A stretch of DNA of 62,388 bases, from assembly GCA_022925895.1 (NCBI GenBank), contig JAKSYS010000354.1:1-62388 (forward strand), written 5' to 3'. This document shows positions 11,471 through 22,783 of the stretch, piece after piece. Within the stretch, counting starts at the first letter, position 1; each line of letters starts with the position of its first letter. Made by a program: the position numbers and the translations under genes. The notes under the pieces were generated by a model. It saw nothing but the letters and a program-made list of their open reading frames with translations. It ran no database searches and was not told the origin of the DNA. Source of the DNA: Fragilaria crotonensis (lineage: Eukaryota; Bacillariophyta; Fragilariophyceae; Fragilariales; Fragilariaceae).

Positions 11471-12569
11471 CTAGGCGTCTTCTTTTTTCGACTTGAGGTA
11501 TCTCCGCTGACTAAGGCCGCCCACCTCATCGATCAAAAGATCAAGACAACTGTAGAACTTTCCAGGAGTGTGGATAATCAACGGGGAAGTCTTCGTCACA
11601 CTGTGAATCAAAACGTTGTCGATGTCTTTGAAGAAGATGCAGCCTTGTTCTAACCCTTTCACGTTCGGCGACTCCAAACAATTCGTTTTCATAGTCCAGA
11701 ACCAGCGCCTCGGGGTCGTGGTAGAGGAACCCTGACATCACCGCTTGGTCGTCTTCGGTCGGACCGATCTTCACGCGGTCCAAAAGTCTGATAATGTTTC
11801 TTGCCGTCCCTGCAAATATACCAGCATTCAAGAAAGAACTCTCGTGGTACCGTCCCGTTTTTTTATACGCGAGCTCACTCATGAATGTCTTCCAGGCGTT
11901 GATATCAAATCCACCCTCGTATGGACAGCTGCTTTCTCCAGAGTTGCAGGCTCTCCCAATTCGTTCCCCACTGATGGGATCGAAATAATCCAGCGGACTA
12001 GCATGGCTCATGGCCGAAACGCAGCACTGAGATTCGGCTGACATTACCACCGCATCACCAACGTTCTCCGTCATTGTCTTGAAGGTGGAAACAAAATGAG
12101 AAACAACATTTGCAGCCTCCACATTGTCAGGGATGTTAAGGAGGACGTCTCTCGAGTCCGAAACCACAATTAGAGCGTCGTCGCTCATGGTTTGTAACAT
12201 ATCACGAATGTGCACGTATTTGTCACCCCATCCCGTGAAATGCACTCCTGCTCCAAATGTAGTGGTCTCTATTGGAGCCTGCTTTGAAGCCTTTTCACTT
12301 GTCATGAGGAAATATTCAAGCGTGGAATTCTCTTGATGCACTACTGCCTCGTCTGTCTCAATGATGATGATGTGAACCTTGTTAAATGCGAGGTTGTTCG
12401 GCCGCAGCGACCTGGATATCTCAGCGGGGAAATGGATTTTTTTGAGTTCCAAGCCGAACTCAAGGATGCTATAGTCCACTTCGTAGTACTGTTCCAAAGA
12501 CGATTCGATACGGGGCGTGAAGACCTTCGACATGAGATCCCAAGATCCATAAATATCGTTGGCGGTCAT
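11471..12569 (-). CDS. PLOD-type glycosyltransferase domain protein (one frameshift)
   Basis: The protein resembles the glycosyltransferase domain of procollagen lysyl hydroxylase/glucosyltransferases (PLOD family), which transfer sugar to hydroxylysine in the secretory pathway. Visible family features are HFTGWGDKYVHIRDML, the Asp-x-x-Asp metal site in VVSDSRDVLLN, paired cysteines in SAESQCC, an acceptor-loop-like SSFLNAGIFAG, and TEDDQAVMSGFLY followed by LDYENELFG. No hydroxylase domain follows. The frame shifts near 11,660 in GTGAAAGGGTTAG; after the shift a proper C-terminus, including the segment PLIIHTPGKFY, ends at 11,471. The N-terminus is uncertain: the ATG at 12,569 gives about 60 residues of weak similarity and no clear signal peptide, so a 5' exon may be missing. 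The acceptor substrate in this alga is unknown. Confidence 0.7.
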
Positions 12570-14279
12570 GTCAGTAAGTTGTTTATCTTTCGTCGCGAAT
12601 ATCGTTTCATTACCGTACTCGCCCCAACCTCATTTTCCAAACGACTCCCAGGCTCCGATTTTTTCGAGCATTAATCTTGCAGTCTCGAGGTGTCAGACGA
12701 AGTTGAGCGTTGACACGACTTTTTGATCAATCCAAGCTGCTCATTGGAGTCCAATGCTTGTCTTCACAGATCCGAATGAGGGATGCGAAGCCTCTCATGG
12801 TCTGGTAAATGTGGAGGCATTTTTCGCCTCGGGGCAGCACCATTGTTCGATCGATGCATCATTACTCATCACCTTGTCGACAAAGGTGGACAGGAAGATC
12901 CTTCGTCGCGAACAAAGGTGGCTCTGTGTATTCTTCCCGTTGATGGTAATTATATGTGCCAAAATAATCATTGATTGGCTCAAGATGCCAACACCAGCAA
13001 TATTACAGATTCCTTCTTGATTATATCTAACGGCACCAAAGGGATTCTCCAAGGAAACATTGCAACATCAGGTGGATTGCCTCTTACTTTTGCTGGTGAA
13101 GCTAAGGCGACGCAAAAGAAGCAGGAAGGCTTTAGATGAGATTGGAAGCTGTTAACCAAGAGAGTGGTGTATTTCAATCCTGTGAGAATGTTTGGGCATA
13201 ATTACTAGGGAAAAGAGAAGAAAATTGTGGTGGTGTTGCTTGCTAATGCAGCCCAATATAATCTGACTTGGCTATTCTCAAACAAAATCATTATGCAAAG
13301 AAAGCATAACATTGTAGAGTCTGTCTATTTGGTAGACTAATTAATTTTTTCAGAAAGAAAAGATTTGTTTTTGGTACTAAAACAAGTCTTCAAAACCTGA
13401 ATTTTGCTTTTTTCTGTTTAATTTACACGAAACAGGCAGGCCTGCTCGTCGCGAATTGCTTACGATTGCAACGACTGCGTTTTGGTTTGGACACAGTAAG
13501 AAAAACTGTGTAAATATAGTCAAAATGCTGTCGAGATCGCAACGACACAGTAAGAAAGCACGATATTTGTGTCGCGTTTATGTCCTGCTATGGTATGAGG
13601 AACGACGTTTTCTGAAAAATAGATATAACAATTTGTCGTTGTGTTGACGCAAAGGGCCGGTCTAACAATGACTACCAACAGTTTTGCGATTTGGTATTCA
13701 TATTTCCTGCAGAACAGTCACATGTTTAAAATCACAGTGTTCTTATAGATATTGAAATTATACATCCATGTGAACTCTTGCAGGTATTGTTTCCTCAATA
13801 CATTCCAGGACTTTGACAGAAACTTGTTATCATAGCTTAATGAGCATGATCATCATTATCACCATTCTCACGGATACAGTATCCGCCAAGGTGGTCCAAT
13901 TCTTGACAGAGAAAAACAATTTGGATGCTTGTCCTCATGTTGATTGTCGTCAGGCATCAAACTTTGAAGTCTTTAGTAGCTTCACCTTGGAGAAGCTTTC
14001 ATTTAACAGAGGACAGCATCTAAGTGTGCCAAAACTAAGTACCATAGTTGATACAAGAATTTTTTATCATAGTTACTGGAAAAATTTCAGGATTCCCATA
14101 TTTAGCTCAGGATTCCTGAAGTATTGTTCAGGTTTATTTATTTAGTTCAGGATTCCGAAGTTTGCTGTTTCCTCATTTTTATGAAGAATTTTTTTTGCTC
14201 CTGAACTACTGCAGTATTATTCCTGAGCTTTTTCTTCATAATTTCGACACATAAAACACCGAGTACTGTATTGTTTTGT
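12570..14279. other. Non-coding AT-rich DNA with CAGGATTCC-like repeats
   Basis: No gene recognised; the frames present are short and have no family features. From about 14,080 to 14,235 the sequence repeats TCAGGATTCC on the plus strand and TTCCTGA-type words in the reverse sense. Similar TTCAGGAAT words are clustered at the right end of the Plavaka/KDZ copy at 22.4-22.6 kb, so this may be a decayed left end of that element. Confidence 0.4.
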
Positions 14280-14432
14280 ACGACATACTGGAGTATGTCG
14301 TATGTGGGTGGGCTAGTGTTTGTGCCGTACAGTGTACAGTATAGCGTTTTACACCGTCTGCTGGGATACCGTACTAGCGCATGGTTTGTACGCTGTACAT
14401 TCATTGTACGTTGTACAAGTGTATCATAGCTA

Positions 14433-14463
<31 letters not shown>

Positions 14464-15011
14464 GTCTGTGTCTGGTGCATGGTATGGTGCATGGTGTTCG
14501 GTGCGTGGTACAGTACGTTTATGGTGCGGCTGGTGGTGTACAGTGTCTATTATGCTTGTGAGGTTAATGACGTAGTACGCTATCGAGTACGAAAGTACCG
14601 TTACTCAGTTCAGTTAGAATGCTGGTACAAGCCAGTATGCTATTGCGTGCTTATGTATGGTATGTGTTGTACGTACCGTCGTGAAACATACAGAGTATCT
14701 TACACGACGGTGTATTGTGTATTGTACGGTGGTGTAGTATTGTATTGTGTGTGCTGCAGTGTCATGTACGCAGAGTACTACCAGGTAGCTACACCGGTAG
14801 TCGTATGAGCACAATGCCGTCATACGTGTCCTTTTGTGCGTTGCGAGATCAATTTGTACATTTGTACGGGATAAACATACTGACCTATTTTGGCACCTGC
14901 AGTACCAGTGTTTTCCGTACATTTACAAGGAATGCTATCTTATAAAGCCATCGTATTGTTTTATGTAGAAACTTACCTGCGAATTTTGCGGGAAGCATGT
15001 CACCTCAATTC
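14280..15011. repeat. GT-rich, GTAC-word-rich low-complexity DNA
   Basis: The segment contains four tandem TGGTGTC units at about 14,432-14,463, then irregular TGGTGCATGG and GTAC repeats. It has no coding potential that I trust. Confidence 0.6.
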
Positions 15012-15830
15012 TTCATTTGTGCGAACTGCACTTCGTGTCAGACCCAACACCGCAGTGAATGTTCCATTCTCTGCCACCTTCGCCCCACTCTTCGTTTTCG
15101 AACGAACCACACTCCTCTCCTGTCTTTGTTGGTGAGTTGTGAATGTTGTGTGCTGTTTGAGTGTTGATTGATTCGTTTGATCAATCAACAGGATTGATGA
15201 TGAGTTTTTCATGCGATTTTCAAGGTGCTGCGGTCGTGCGTGTACTGTCTCCTACGTACAGTAGCGCGGTACTGTCTCCTACGTACAGTAGTTGGGGTGC
15301 TGTCAAATACAGTACCGCGGAACTGTCAAGTACGGTACCACGGTACTGTATTTGACAGCACCCAAGTACTGTGCGTAGGAGACAAAAATCGCTACTATAT
15401 AGGCAACGTAGACCAGTACTACTACTGATCTACCATCCACTCCACTTTGACACTGGAGCCATCGTACTATTGTTTTACATACAACGCTATTCATTTGCCA
15501 ACTGCACTTCGTGTCAGACCCAACACCCAACACTGCAGTGAATGTTCCATTCTCTGCCACGTTTGCCCCCCTCTTCATTTTCAAACGAACCACACTCTTC
15601 TGCCTTTGTTGGTGAGTTCTTGTGAATGGCGTTTGTTTGAGTGTTGATTGATTGATCAATCAACACGATGATGACTTTCCTCATGGATTTTCAAGGTGCT
15701 GCGGTTGTGCTGTACTGTCGCCTATGTATGGTAGCCGTGGTGCTGTCAAGTATCAGTGTATTGTGGAGGCAATGGTCGACCAGTACTACTACTACTGATC
15801 TACCATCCACTCCACTATGACACTGCAGCA
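15012..15830. repeat. Tandem duplication of a ~340-450 bp unit
   Basis: Unit 1 (15,012-15,460) and unit 2 (15,490-15,830) share a start (TTCATTTG..CTTCGTGTCAGACCCAACAC), a middle (GTGTTGATTGATT..GATCAATCAA) and an end (GACCAGTACTAC..CTACCATCCACTCCACT). Unit 1 is about 100 bp longer because it contains the hairpin at 15,273-15,385. Neither unit encodes a recognisable protein. Confidence 0.8.
15273..15385. repeat. Long near-perfect inverted repeat (hairpin)
   Basis: The left arm (about 15,273-15,320) and right arm (about 15,338-15,385) are reverse complements over nearly 50 bases with few mismatches, around a loop of about 17 bases. Arms include CTGTCTCCTACG and GGTGCTGTCAAATACAGTAC. The outer part of the arm also appears once more directly upstream, at 15,245-15,263. 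Confidence 0.8.
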
Positions 15831-16269
15831 GCCCTTGTACAGTACTACTGTGTCAATTTCATCGTTCACCAGCACTTGTGTGACTTTGAGTTGAAGACTA
15901 AGATACCACTTTGTACATGCTGGCTCGTTCTTCATGCTTGTTGTACTAATCTCCTTCCACTCTCCTTCCTTTTATGCTATTCCTTTGAAAACTTCTAGGA
16001 GCGTGGTGACGACAAGTGTTGTGCTTCATTTTGTTGTTAATTGAGGGAATAAGTACTTCGTCTTGTGTGCGTGTTTCTGATTGAGTTTGTAAGGCAATCT
16101 GTCATCTAGAATCCAATATTCGGTCATCTGCAGAGATTCTCATTGATTTGAGTGAATCAAACCAGATTGATCTACCGGTATTGGTTCTTTTGTCAGTTGT
16201 CTGTTCGCATGCTCAAGAGTTGTATACACGCACACCAGTTGGAGGATTATTCATATTTCAACCAACAAA
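15831..16269. other. Intergenic DNA left of the deleted transposon copy
   Basis: No coding frame with family features. It leads into the ATG at 16,270, which sits in a good eukaryotic start context (ACAAAATGGC). A promoter is likely but cannot be delimited. Confidence 0.35.
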
Positions 16270-17196
16270 ATGGCAGAGGTTCCATCACTGTCCCCTGTCT
16301 CTCGTCAGCAAGGAGGAGTCCCTATGGATAAGGCGACCTGTTCCGTGATGGTATGGATGAATTCACACCACCTCCAGGAACAAAGGTCAATAGACAATTC
16401 AGATCGCAAGTTCGAAGTCTTTTATCATCACCCGCGTGCTGTTTCAGAGTTTCCACTACACATGTTCAGCTCTTGGTTTCAAGACCTCCGTCCAAGATTA
16501 TGACTCAGAACGAAGAGAGGACTCCAATGAAATTTGGCAATTCAAGGTAGTTACGTTGTACCCCACACGTGTCCAAACAAACAAAGCTGAGGCGACAAGG
16601 TTTAAGTGGCGACAGAAGCTGCAAGGCAATTCTACAGCACATCATTCAATTTACAGAAGCTGATTTGAGCTCTATCGATCGTGCTGTGAATTCTGATCCA
16701 TCAATAATGATTGTGGGACGTCCTCTTGAAAAGAAGATGACCCCAAGAAATCTGTCATAGGGTGCCAAGACTCTGTTGTTATTGCATGCATTACATTTCA
16801 AGTGGAATTGGAGATGAAGTTGGTGCGTCGTTGGTGCTTTGGCTGTTGATTGCAGAATCTGAATCAATGGAAGCCATCCGGTCTTACATCCTGGAGACGG
16901 CAAGGGTTTGGACGTCTGATGTTAGTAATGCTCATCAAGCATTCAACTTTTTATTATTGTCTCACCGTGAGCTGTCACAATGTCAGGAGAGCCTACATGG
17001 TGTGGACATCTACTTGCAGTGTCCCCATGACGAGCCAAAGGAATTTACTGCCTGTGGGTTCCGTCAAATCAATCTCCAAGACACAACTGGCATTGAGTTT
17101 CTTCCCAAGACAATTGCCGACACCTTAATGGACGAGACCACAGGTGGATTTGCATGGATTGTACCAGAGTCTGAGGAGCACTGCATTATCCTCTGA
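16270..17196 (+). pseudogene. Broken gene fragment upstream of the protease-gene remnant
   Basis: Overlapping plus-strand frames (starting at 16,270, 16,353, 16,569 and 16,762) look like one coding region interrupted by indels: MAEVPSLSPVSRQQGG, then MDEFTPPPGTKVNRQF, then FTEADLSSIDRAV, then a 144-codon frame ending in WIVPESEEHCIIL. I recognise no family. The fragment lies directly upstream of, and on the same strand as, the region homologous to the protease gene of the second transposon copy. It may therefore be the 5' part of that gene, which is absent from the second copy. Confidence 0.35.
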
Positions 17197-17234
17197 TGAA
17201 ACTTTCTTCCGGTTCCTTTGAACAGTGCTGCTAA

Positions 17235-17770
17235 CAGTGCTGCTGCTGTCGAGGTTGTTGAAAGCAACAGTGATGTGGATCAGTGCAACAAATGATGGTT
17301 CCCCGCTGTTGTTGAGTCAGAGGAAGAAAGCAAGATCAATATAGTCGCAAAATCGAGTGGTGGTTCCCTTCCTCGTGAGCAGTGATGTTTTGAGATTGTG
17401 CAGAGCAACAATGAGACAGTCAGTGCACGGAATGATGGTAGCAACACCAGAAAACATTTGTATGGTGCCAATACCCTTCATCAACAATCGATCTCCAAGA
17501 TGATGTTGCAAGTGGAGCATTGCTGACAAATGCAGATCTGGAAGAGGCATTTACCGGTCTGGACTATTTGAACAACCTTCTTCCACCACCATTTGGTGAC
17601 CTGGTTCTGCCTGACCAGCCAGTTGCGTGGTTTTGGAGAAATGGGATCACAGGAAAGGCTTGATCATAGCAAAAGTGGTGGGAAAACTTGGAAGGCCACC
17701 CGTGAGCTGCAAATGATGACTTCACTCCTCGTGAGGGATGGCAGGTATCACACATCAGTTGCAATCCTGT
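17235..17770 (+). pseudogene. Remnant of transposon protease gene (5' part only)
   Basis: It matches the first about 530 bases of the protease gene in copy 2 (41,341-41,875), including the segments AAVEVVESNSDV and ALLTNADLEEAFTGLDY, but is broken by small indels. It ends at the deletion junction, where CCTGT joins GTGTGGACATC across a 2-bp microhomology. The protease domains are gone. Confidence 0.7.
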
Positions 17771-20483
17771 GTGGACATCTCGTTTGTATTCAGTACAAAA
17801 GGTTATTGAGTCGGATTCCTTAAAGGAATCAAAAAGAAACTCAATCAACTCCAGGGGAAGAGCAAGTAAATCACGGTGAGTTCTGGTGTCCCATTCAATT
17901 TTGTACTGAATTTGTTTACTCGATTTGAATCGATAAACACAGCCAAATGTTGCTTGTCCGGTGCTCTGAAAGATTCCATTCCTTGTTGTTTCATCATCAT
18001 GGTGGCTGTCGGGTACATCAGCATCACCATCTGGTTGCTCCCATGCGCGTGTGTATGGTGTCGATCATGAAGGAGTACATTAAACGTTGGGCTGCCTGAA
18101 GTTCATATGCAGAACCCTCAATTCGCTTCTGTGCCCGTCTCCCAGGGTGCTTTGCAGCAGGAATTAGAAGTGATTCTGACGCTGTGCACAAAAGTTCACT
18201 GGAGAGCCAAACCGAGACATATCATCCACAATGTGTAACAACTCATGGAATTTCGGAAACTTCCATGCATCCTCGGCATTGCTTTTCTGTCCTTCCTTCC
18301 TTATGATGGTTCCCTTTTTCTTACCCTTTTTCTTGTCATCCTCCTTTCCTCAACTTTCAAGGGAATGGACTGTTTGCACATATCCATGAAATTGCGAATG
18401 GAATCCTGATGTTTCTTCATTTCATTTGCAACATGTGCTGGATTTGTAGTCTCCCAGTAATGACTCTGGTTTAGCCAAGCATCAAACAAAGGAGAGATTC
18501 AAGTACTTCAAGGACCTCAGGAACCTTCTTAGTTGTTCTTTCTCAAGACATGTTTGGATCATTTGCCATCCTGCTTCATATTGGAAGAGGATGACAAACA
18601 AAAAACGAGGCCAACGCGTTCTGATGCAGTTATCTTTGTCAAATTTGTTACCCCATTGCTGAAATCTGTTGATGGATACTCCTTTCGGTAGGTTTGGCGA
18701 TGAGACTTGTGAAATGCTATTGCAAGGTCATCAAAGGCAGCCTTCTTGGATGCTGGAAGACTGTCCAATATAAGTTTTGTTACTTTCTCGATGACACCTT
18801 TCGAAATGCATGCATTGTCTCCACAGGAGTGGCCCCAAAGATTCCACGCTCAGGGTCAGCAAAGGCAATGTGTTCAAATGCATTTTCAAGTTTATGTTGA
18901 GACCATCGTTTCCTGAGATCATCATCATTACTCCTGGCAATGAAACCCATATCCGAGGCTACCAGGTATTTGCAATGGACATCACAGTTCTTCAGATCAT
19001 CATAATTGACATCACAGCACCGATGAGGGCGTTGATTCCACTGGTGTGAACACCATACCGACCACACAGCATATCTCCTTCTTGCATATCTTGAATGATG
19101 AACAACACACATGTGACAATGTCGACACAGATTCTACCCTTTGGACCAATTGGCAAATGAACACCACACAGTTGTGGTGAACATTTCGAAGGTCTCCAAT
19201 ACAGCATCCAGCTCCTTATGATAGATACGAATGGCATCGCCCATACGAAGTGTCTGCTTCTGAGCTGATGAGGACTTCCTCTTTGGGAGAAAGCCATGAT
19301 AGCCCCATGCCTTGATACTCCTTCTGAATTTTTCTGTAAAATGGCTGGAGTGAACATGTAGGGTTTAAGTGAAAAGATCATTCCCTGTTACAGAGGTACG
19401 ATCAATCCATTGGATGATTGGAACAAACAATTGCTTCTGAGGATCTGTGATTAATCGATCATACGCCTTGCGATAGACACTCCCGGACAGTGCCTCACCC
19501 AAAACATTGCTGCCTTTCAATTTGTGGTAGGGCTTCAGGGGATCATTGATATCGATGGCAAGGTTTTCTGCAGTCATAATGCTTGGATTTTGCAGCAAAC
19601 TTAGCAACTGTGAAGCGAAGTCAAAACAAATCACATCTGATGGAGAGCCATGATGTACATCCACTCTTCGTACAAAGGGAAGCAGTCTTTTCCCATTACG
19701 AACTGAGTTGATCAGGGCATCAACATTTTTGGCACGCGAGAGTCCACCCACTGGGTTGTAAGAATAATTATCAGCAGATGCAGAGCGTGCCCACTCCAGG
19801 ACTTGACCAAAAGTGTAGTCGGGTGCATTGGCATGGTCCAGGATTTTGAGGAGAGAAACAGTCCACTTCTGATCGGTAGTATACATGAAGTTTGAACGAA
19901 ATGATGGGGCTTCCACATCTTCATCAAGTGCAGAATTCGTACAGGTAAGAATGTTTGGGTCATCACTTAACACGGACAAATCATCACTTTTGTTGCAGTC
20001 CTCGATGTCCTCACAAGAAGTGCTTTCAACTTCCACACCATTGCCAGCCGGAAACTGCAGAAGGTTGTCTGTGCCATCAAAATCCATGTGGGGATCATTC
20101 ACCATATGTCGCCTTAAAAGGGCAGGCCTCTTGTTACTTGTGCATGTGATATTCCCATCCTCATGAAGACGGCGACGGTGTGAAGCAGAAGCCCCATGTG
20201 TTGCTGCATGGTGTGATTTCTTCACAATGAAATTATAACACCCGATGTTTCTATCAATATGCTGTGTATATGCTGCTTGATTGGAAAAGGGTTTCTTGTT
20301 GAAATTCAGGCAGAAGGGGTTTTGACAGAAGAGCAGGGGTGCCTTTGAGGAAGCAGACGAGGACAACATTTTGAAGAGAAGGTTTTGAAGAAAGGGTTTT
20401 GAAGAGGACGAGTGAAGTGAAAATGAGGTGTTGAAATTGACAGGACACAGATTCACTAAACAGAAGTTCGGGAAAGCGTGCAT
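17771..20483 (-). pseudogene. Plavaka/KDZ-type transposase, copy 1
   Basis: The best preserved part is a 372-codon frame (20,483-19,365). It begins with a Cys/His N-terminus (FCQNPFCLNFNKKPFS..AAYTQHIDRNIGCYNF), a zinc-finger-like DNA-binding region. It then has YDRLITDPQKQLFVPIIQW followed by IDRTSVTG, which resembles the first catalytic-Asp block of Plavaka transposases (usually PIILYxDxTxLS). The following frames contain KRSSSAQK-like basic sequence, VDIVTCVLFIIQDMQEGDM, RKRWSQHKLENAFEHIAFAD, GIFGATPVETMHAFRK, and SNGVTNLTKITASERVGLVF. They are separated by one-base shifts, and the C-terminus is cut by the deletion. The family call rests on my recognition of these blocks. Confidence 0.55.
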
Positions 20484-20721
20484 TCAAATTGTACATTTAC
20501 TTTCGTACATTTTTGGTGTATGTAAAAATGAAGGGGGTGTGGTATGAATTCAAAATTTGAAAACCCTGCATGAATGTAGAACCTACATACCAACTCGGTA
20601 CTTGGTATGAAATTCAAATGGTGGCAAAAAGACTATCCCACAAACAGGATTTTCAGTGTTCAAAATTTGGCGCACAATCGGAAAGTTTTTCACACAACAA
20701 GGAAGCACCACAAATACAACC
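20484..20721. promoter_or_regulatory. Shared spacer between divergent transposon genes
   Basis: About 240 bases separate the transposase start (minus) from the ATG of the accessory gene (plus, 20,722). The same arrangement recurs at 47,745-47,969. A bidirectional promoter is the simplest reading; no specific motif was identified. Confidence 0.4.
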
Positions 20722-22224
20722 ATGGCATCAATGGCACACCAAACAGCAGCAGGCATGACTGCCTTAAAGCCCAGCTCTAGGAAACAAAGGAGAGACTTCA
20801 TAAGAGGCGTGAACAGTGACCACAGATCCCAATGATCTGATTCAAAGTGACAACGAGGAGGAGGAGGAGGAAGAAGTGCCACGGAAAATGGATGCAAAAC
20901 TAGGACAGAAGCATGCATACGGAAATCCACCATCCCTACCTTCAACTATTAAAGTCGGGAAATCAAGTGACAGCCAACTAACATCATCGGTTCCAGGGCT
21001 AAGCAGCATAGTGGACATGAGCATGACGGAAAATACAGAAGAGAATCAAATCAGTGTGATCAAGACTTGCATCAAAAACACGTGTTCTCTATTTGGAAGT
21101 TCTATCAAAAGACTATCATTCTCATTTCAGTGAAGATGAGAAAACACTTTGTGGCTTTATCATGAAGCACACAAACATTCGAGGAACCGAAAACTGGTGG
21201 CTTGGGATGCGGAGAATAGTTGTAAAACACACACTGATCTTCGAACAATGCAATAAAAAACATGCAAACGAAATTCAAAGGTGAGGAATTGAAGTGAGTG
21301 TACTTTGCCAAAGCCCGAGCATACTCACACTCACTTGCATTCAACATCAAACACCTTGCATCCAGAGGGATTCACTTCCAATTTAGGAACGTATGAACAC
21401 AGCCTATACAGTGGAAGCGAGGAAGAAACCAGTTACCTCCTCAAGATGAGGGATAATATCTGCTACTATGCCCAAATCATAGACACCTATGCCCCATGCA
21501 TTGTCGGCAGCAGCAAGTGGAATAACACTATCAACATGGAGAACCACTGTGCAACAACTGACAGAAAAGTATGGAGCAAGAAAATCCTGTCCATAAGTGA
21601 TGAAGCATTCATTTTGCTGTGCCTGATCAACTATGGGAAGAGGTGGTTCGCGGAATTAGTTAAGACAGAGAAAATGGTAAGTTTATCCGAATGGTTTGTC
21701 ACAGAACAAACAACAAGAAACTGACTTGTTTTGTTATCACTTGTTGGAAACAGCGAATTGGTACATGGACTGATGAGGACAACAACAACCTACCCGTAAG
21801 TTACACTATGATACTAAATGAAATGAAAAAACCACATCCTAACTTCTGACCAATCTTTGCAATACCATGTTCGCAGCCACCACTTTACACATTCTCCAGG
21901 AACAAGGGTGCTCATGATAATGGGGAGGCTGTGGTTGGTCACAGGTGGGAATGAGGAAATACGATGAATTATACATGGCCATCAAGAATGATAGAAAGAA
22001 ATCAACCACCCCAACATTCAACCAGGAACTACTTAAAATGTTTCTGTCCAGAAGGAAAAAGGAGTCTGGCCGGGGTCAGGAAACAATTTGATGACAAGGG
22101 TAAGAAACGCCCACACAAGTGCATTGATGTATTTGACGAGGACTCTGATGAGGAGGATGATAACTACTCCAGTCATCTTGCTCCTGAACTTGTCTACAGT
22201 GAATTGAAAGTGGAGGCAGTTTAG
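20722..22224 (+). pseudogene. Transposon accessory gene, spliced, copy 1
   Basis: The likely start is the ATG at 20,722 (MASMAHQTAAGMTALKPSSR), leading after a shift into SDNEEEEEEEVPRKMDAK. The next recognisable block is DEKTLCGFIMKHTNIRG..ENWWLGMRRIVVKHTLIFEQC, then MRDNICYYAQIIDTYAPCIVG and ISDEAFILLCLINYGKRW. Two probable introns follow (GTAAGT near 21,680 to AACAG near 21,753, and GTAAGT near 21,797 to CGCAG near 21,877). The 3' exon gives DELYMAIKNDRKKSTTPTFN and an acidic end DEDSDEEDDNYSSHLAPE. I cannot name the family. The basic and charged composition and linkage suggest a DNA-binding partner of the transposase. Small indels break the frame. Confidence 0.5.
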
Positions 22225-22414
22225 AATAGATCAGACACTTAGTAATGAATAGTAGAATGGTTCATCAAAGCCACACGAATAGGCACAATTAAAACTAATC
22301 TCCAACAAAAGTTAAAATGAGCGACAATAACATCTATTATATGAACAATGTCAGCTCAGAACTACTGAGGTGATTACTTCATACACACTACACAGCAAAC
22401 TTCTTCTTTCGAAT

Positions 22415-22640
22415 ATCTAATTCAGGAATTGAAATTCATGATCACAAATGAAGAAGTGGTATAGTTCATATATTTAGAGTCCAAGAGTTCAGGAATCCCA
22501 CCCGAGTGTTAGTAAAATGAGTCAGTGAAATTCAGGAATTGAAATTTTGGAGCTCAGGAATGCAAAGTATGAGCTCCTATGCAAGAGATGAAAAAGTTCA
22601 GGAAAAATAAATTTCAGAGTTCAGGAATACGAGGAAACCC
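22415..22640. repeat. Subterminal TTCAGGAAT repeats of copy 1
   Basis: At least six TTCAGGAA or CTCAGGAA words occur in about 220 bases near the right limit of the element. The same cluster is present at about 49,660-49,880 in copy 2. Clusters of short subterminal repeats are typical transposase-binding regions of cut-and-paste elements. Confidence 0.6.
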
Positions 22641-22783
22641 GCTTCATACACATGATGTACAAGCTCTTTAGTCCTAAGTTTTTACCTATATTTTAGGTAA
22701 AAATTATGAACAAAAAATTATCATATCAAAGATAATTGGTTTTTCATATCCAAGAGCCGACTTGGTTTTGGCACCCTTAGATG

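Larger units (their letters stand above)
17235..22783. mobile_element. Plavaka/KDZ-type DNA transposon, copy 1 (internally deleted)
   Basis: This segment is nearly identical to 41,341-50,022 in the same orientation, except that about 3.15 kb of the other copy (41,876-45,022) is missing at 17,770. The missing part holds the cysteine-protease domains and the C-terminus of the transposase, so copy 1 cannot be autonomous. The remainder carries a minus-strand transposase and a divergent plus-strand spliced gene. Homology stops at TTAGATG (22,783) on the right and near 17,235 on the left. These are limits of shared sequence, not proven element ends; no target duplication was found. Confidence 0.75.

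Noticed and set aside
13370..13395. GGTACTAAAACAAGTC as a diverged left terminus of the Plavaka/KDZ element
   Set aside because: The match to the reversed right limit is imperfect and short, and nothing next to it supports an end.
14479..14922. Tyr/Val/Cys-rich frames on both strands
   Set aside because: They are produced by the GTAC and TGGTG low-complexity sequence and show no protein features.
16755..22783. AGGGTGCCAA at about 16,758 and its reverse complement near 22,777 as terminal inverted repeats of copy 1
   Set aside because: Only ten bases match, the flanks show no target duplication, and the corresponding left end is absent from copy 2.
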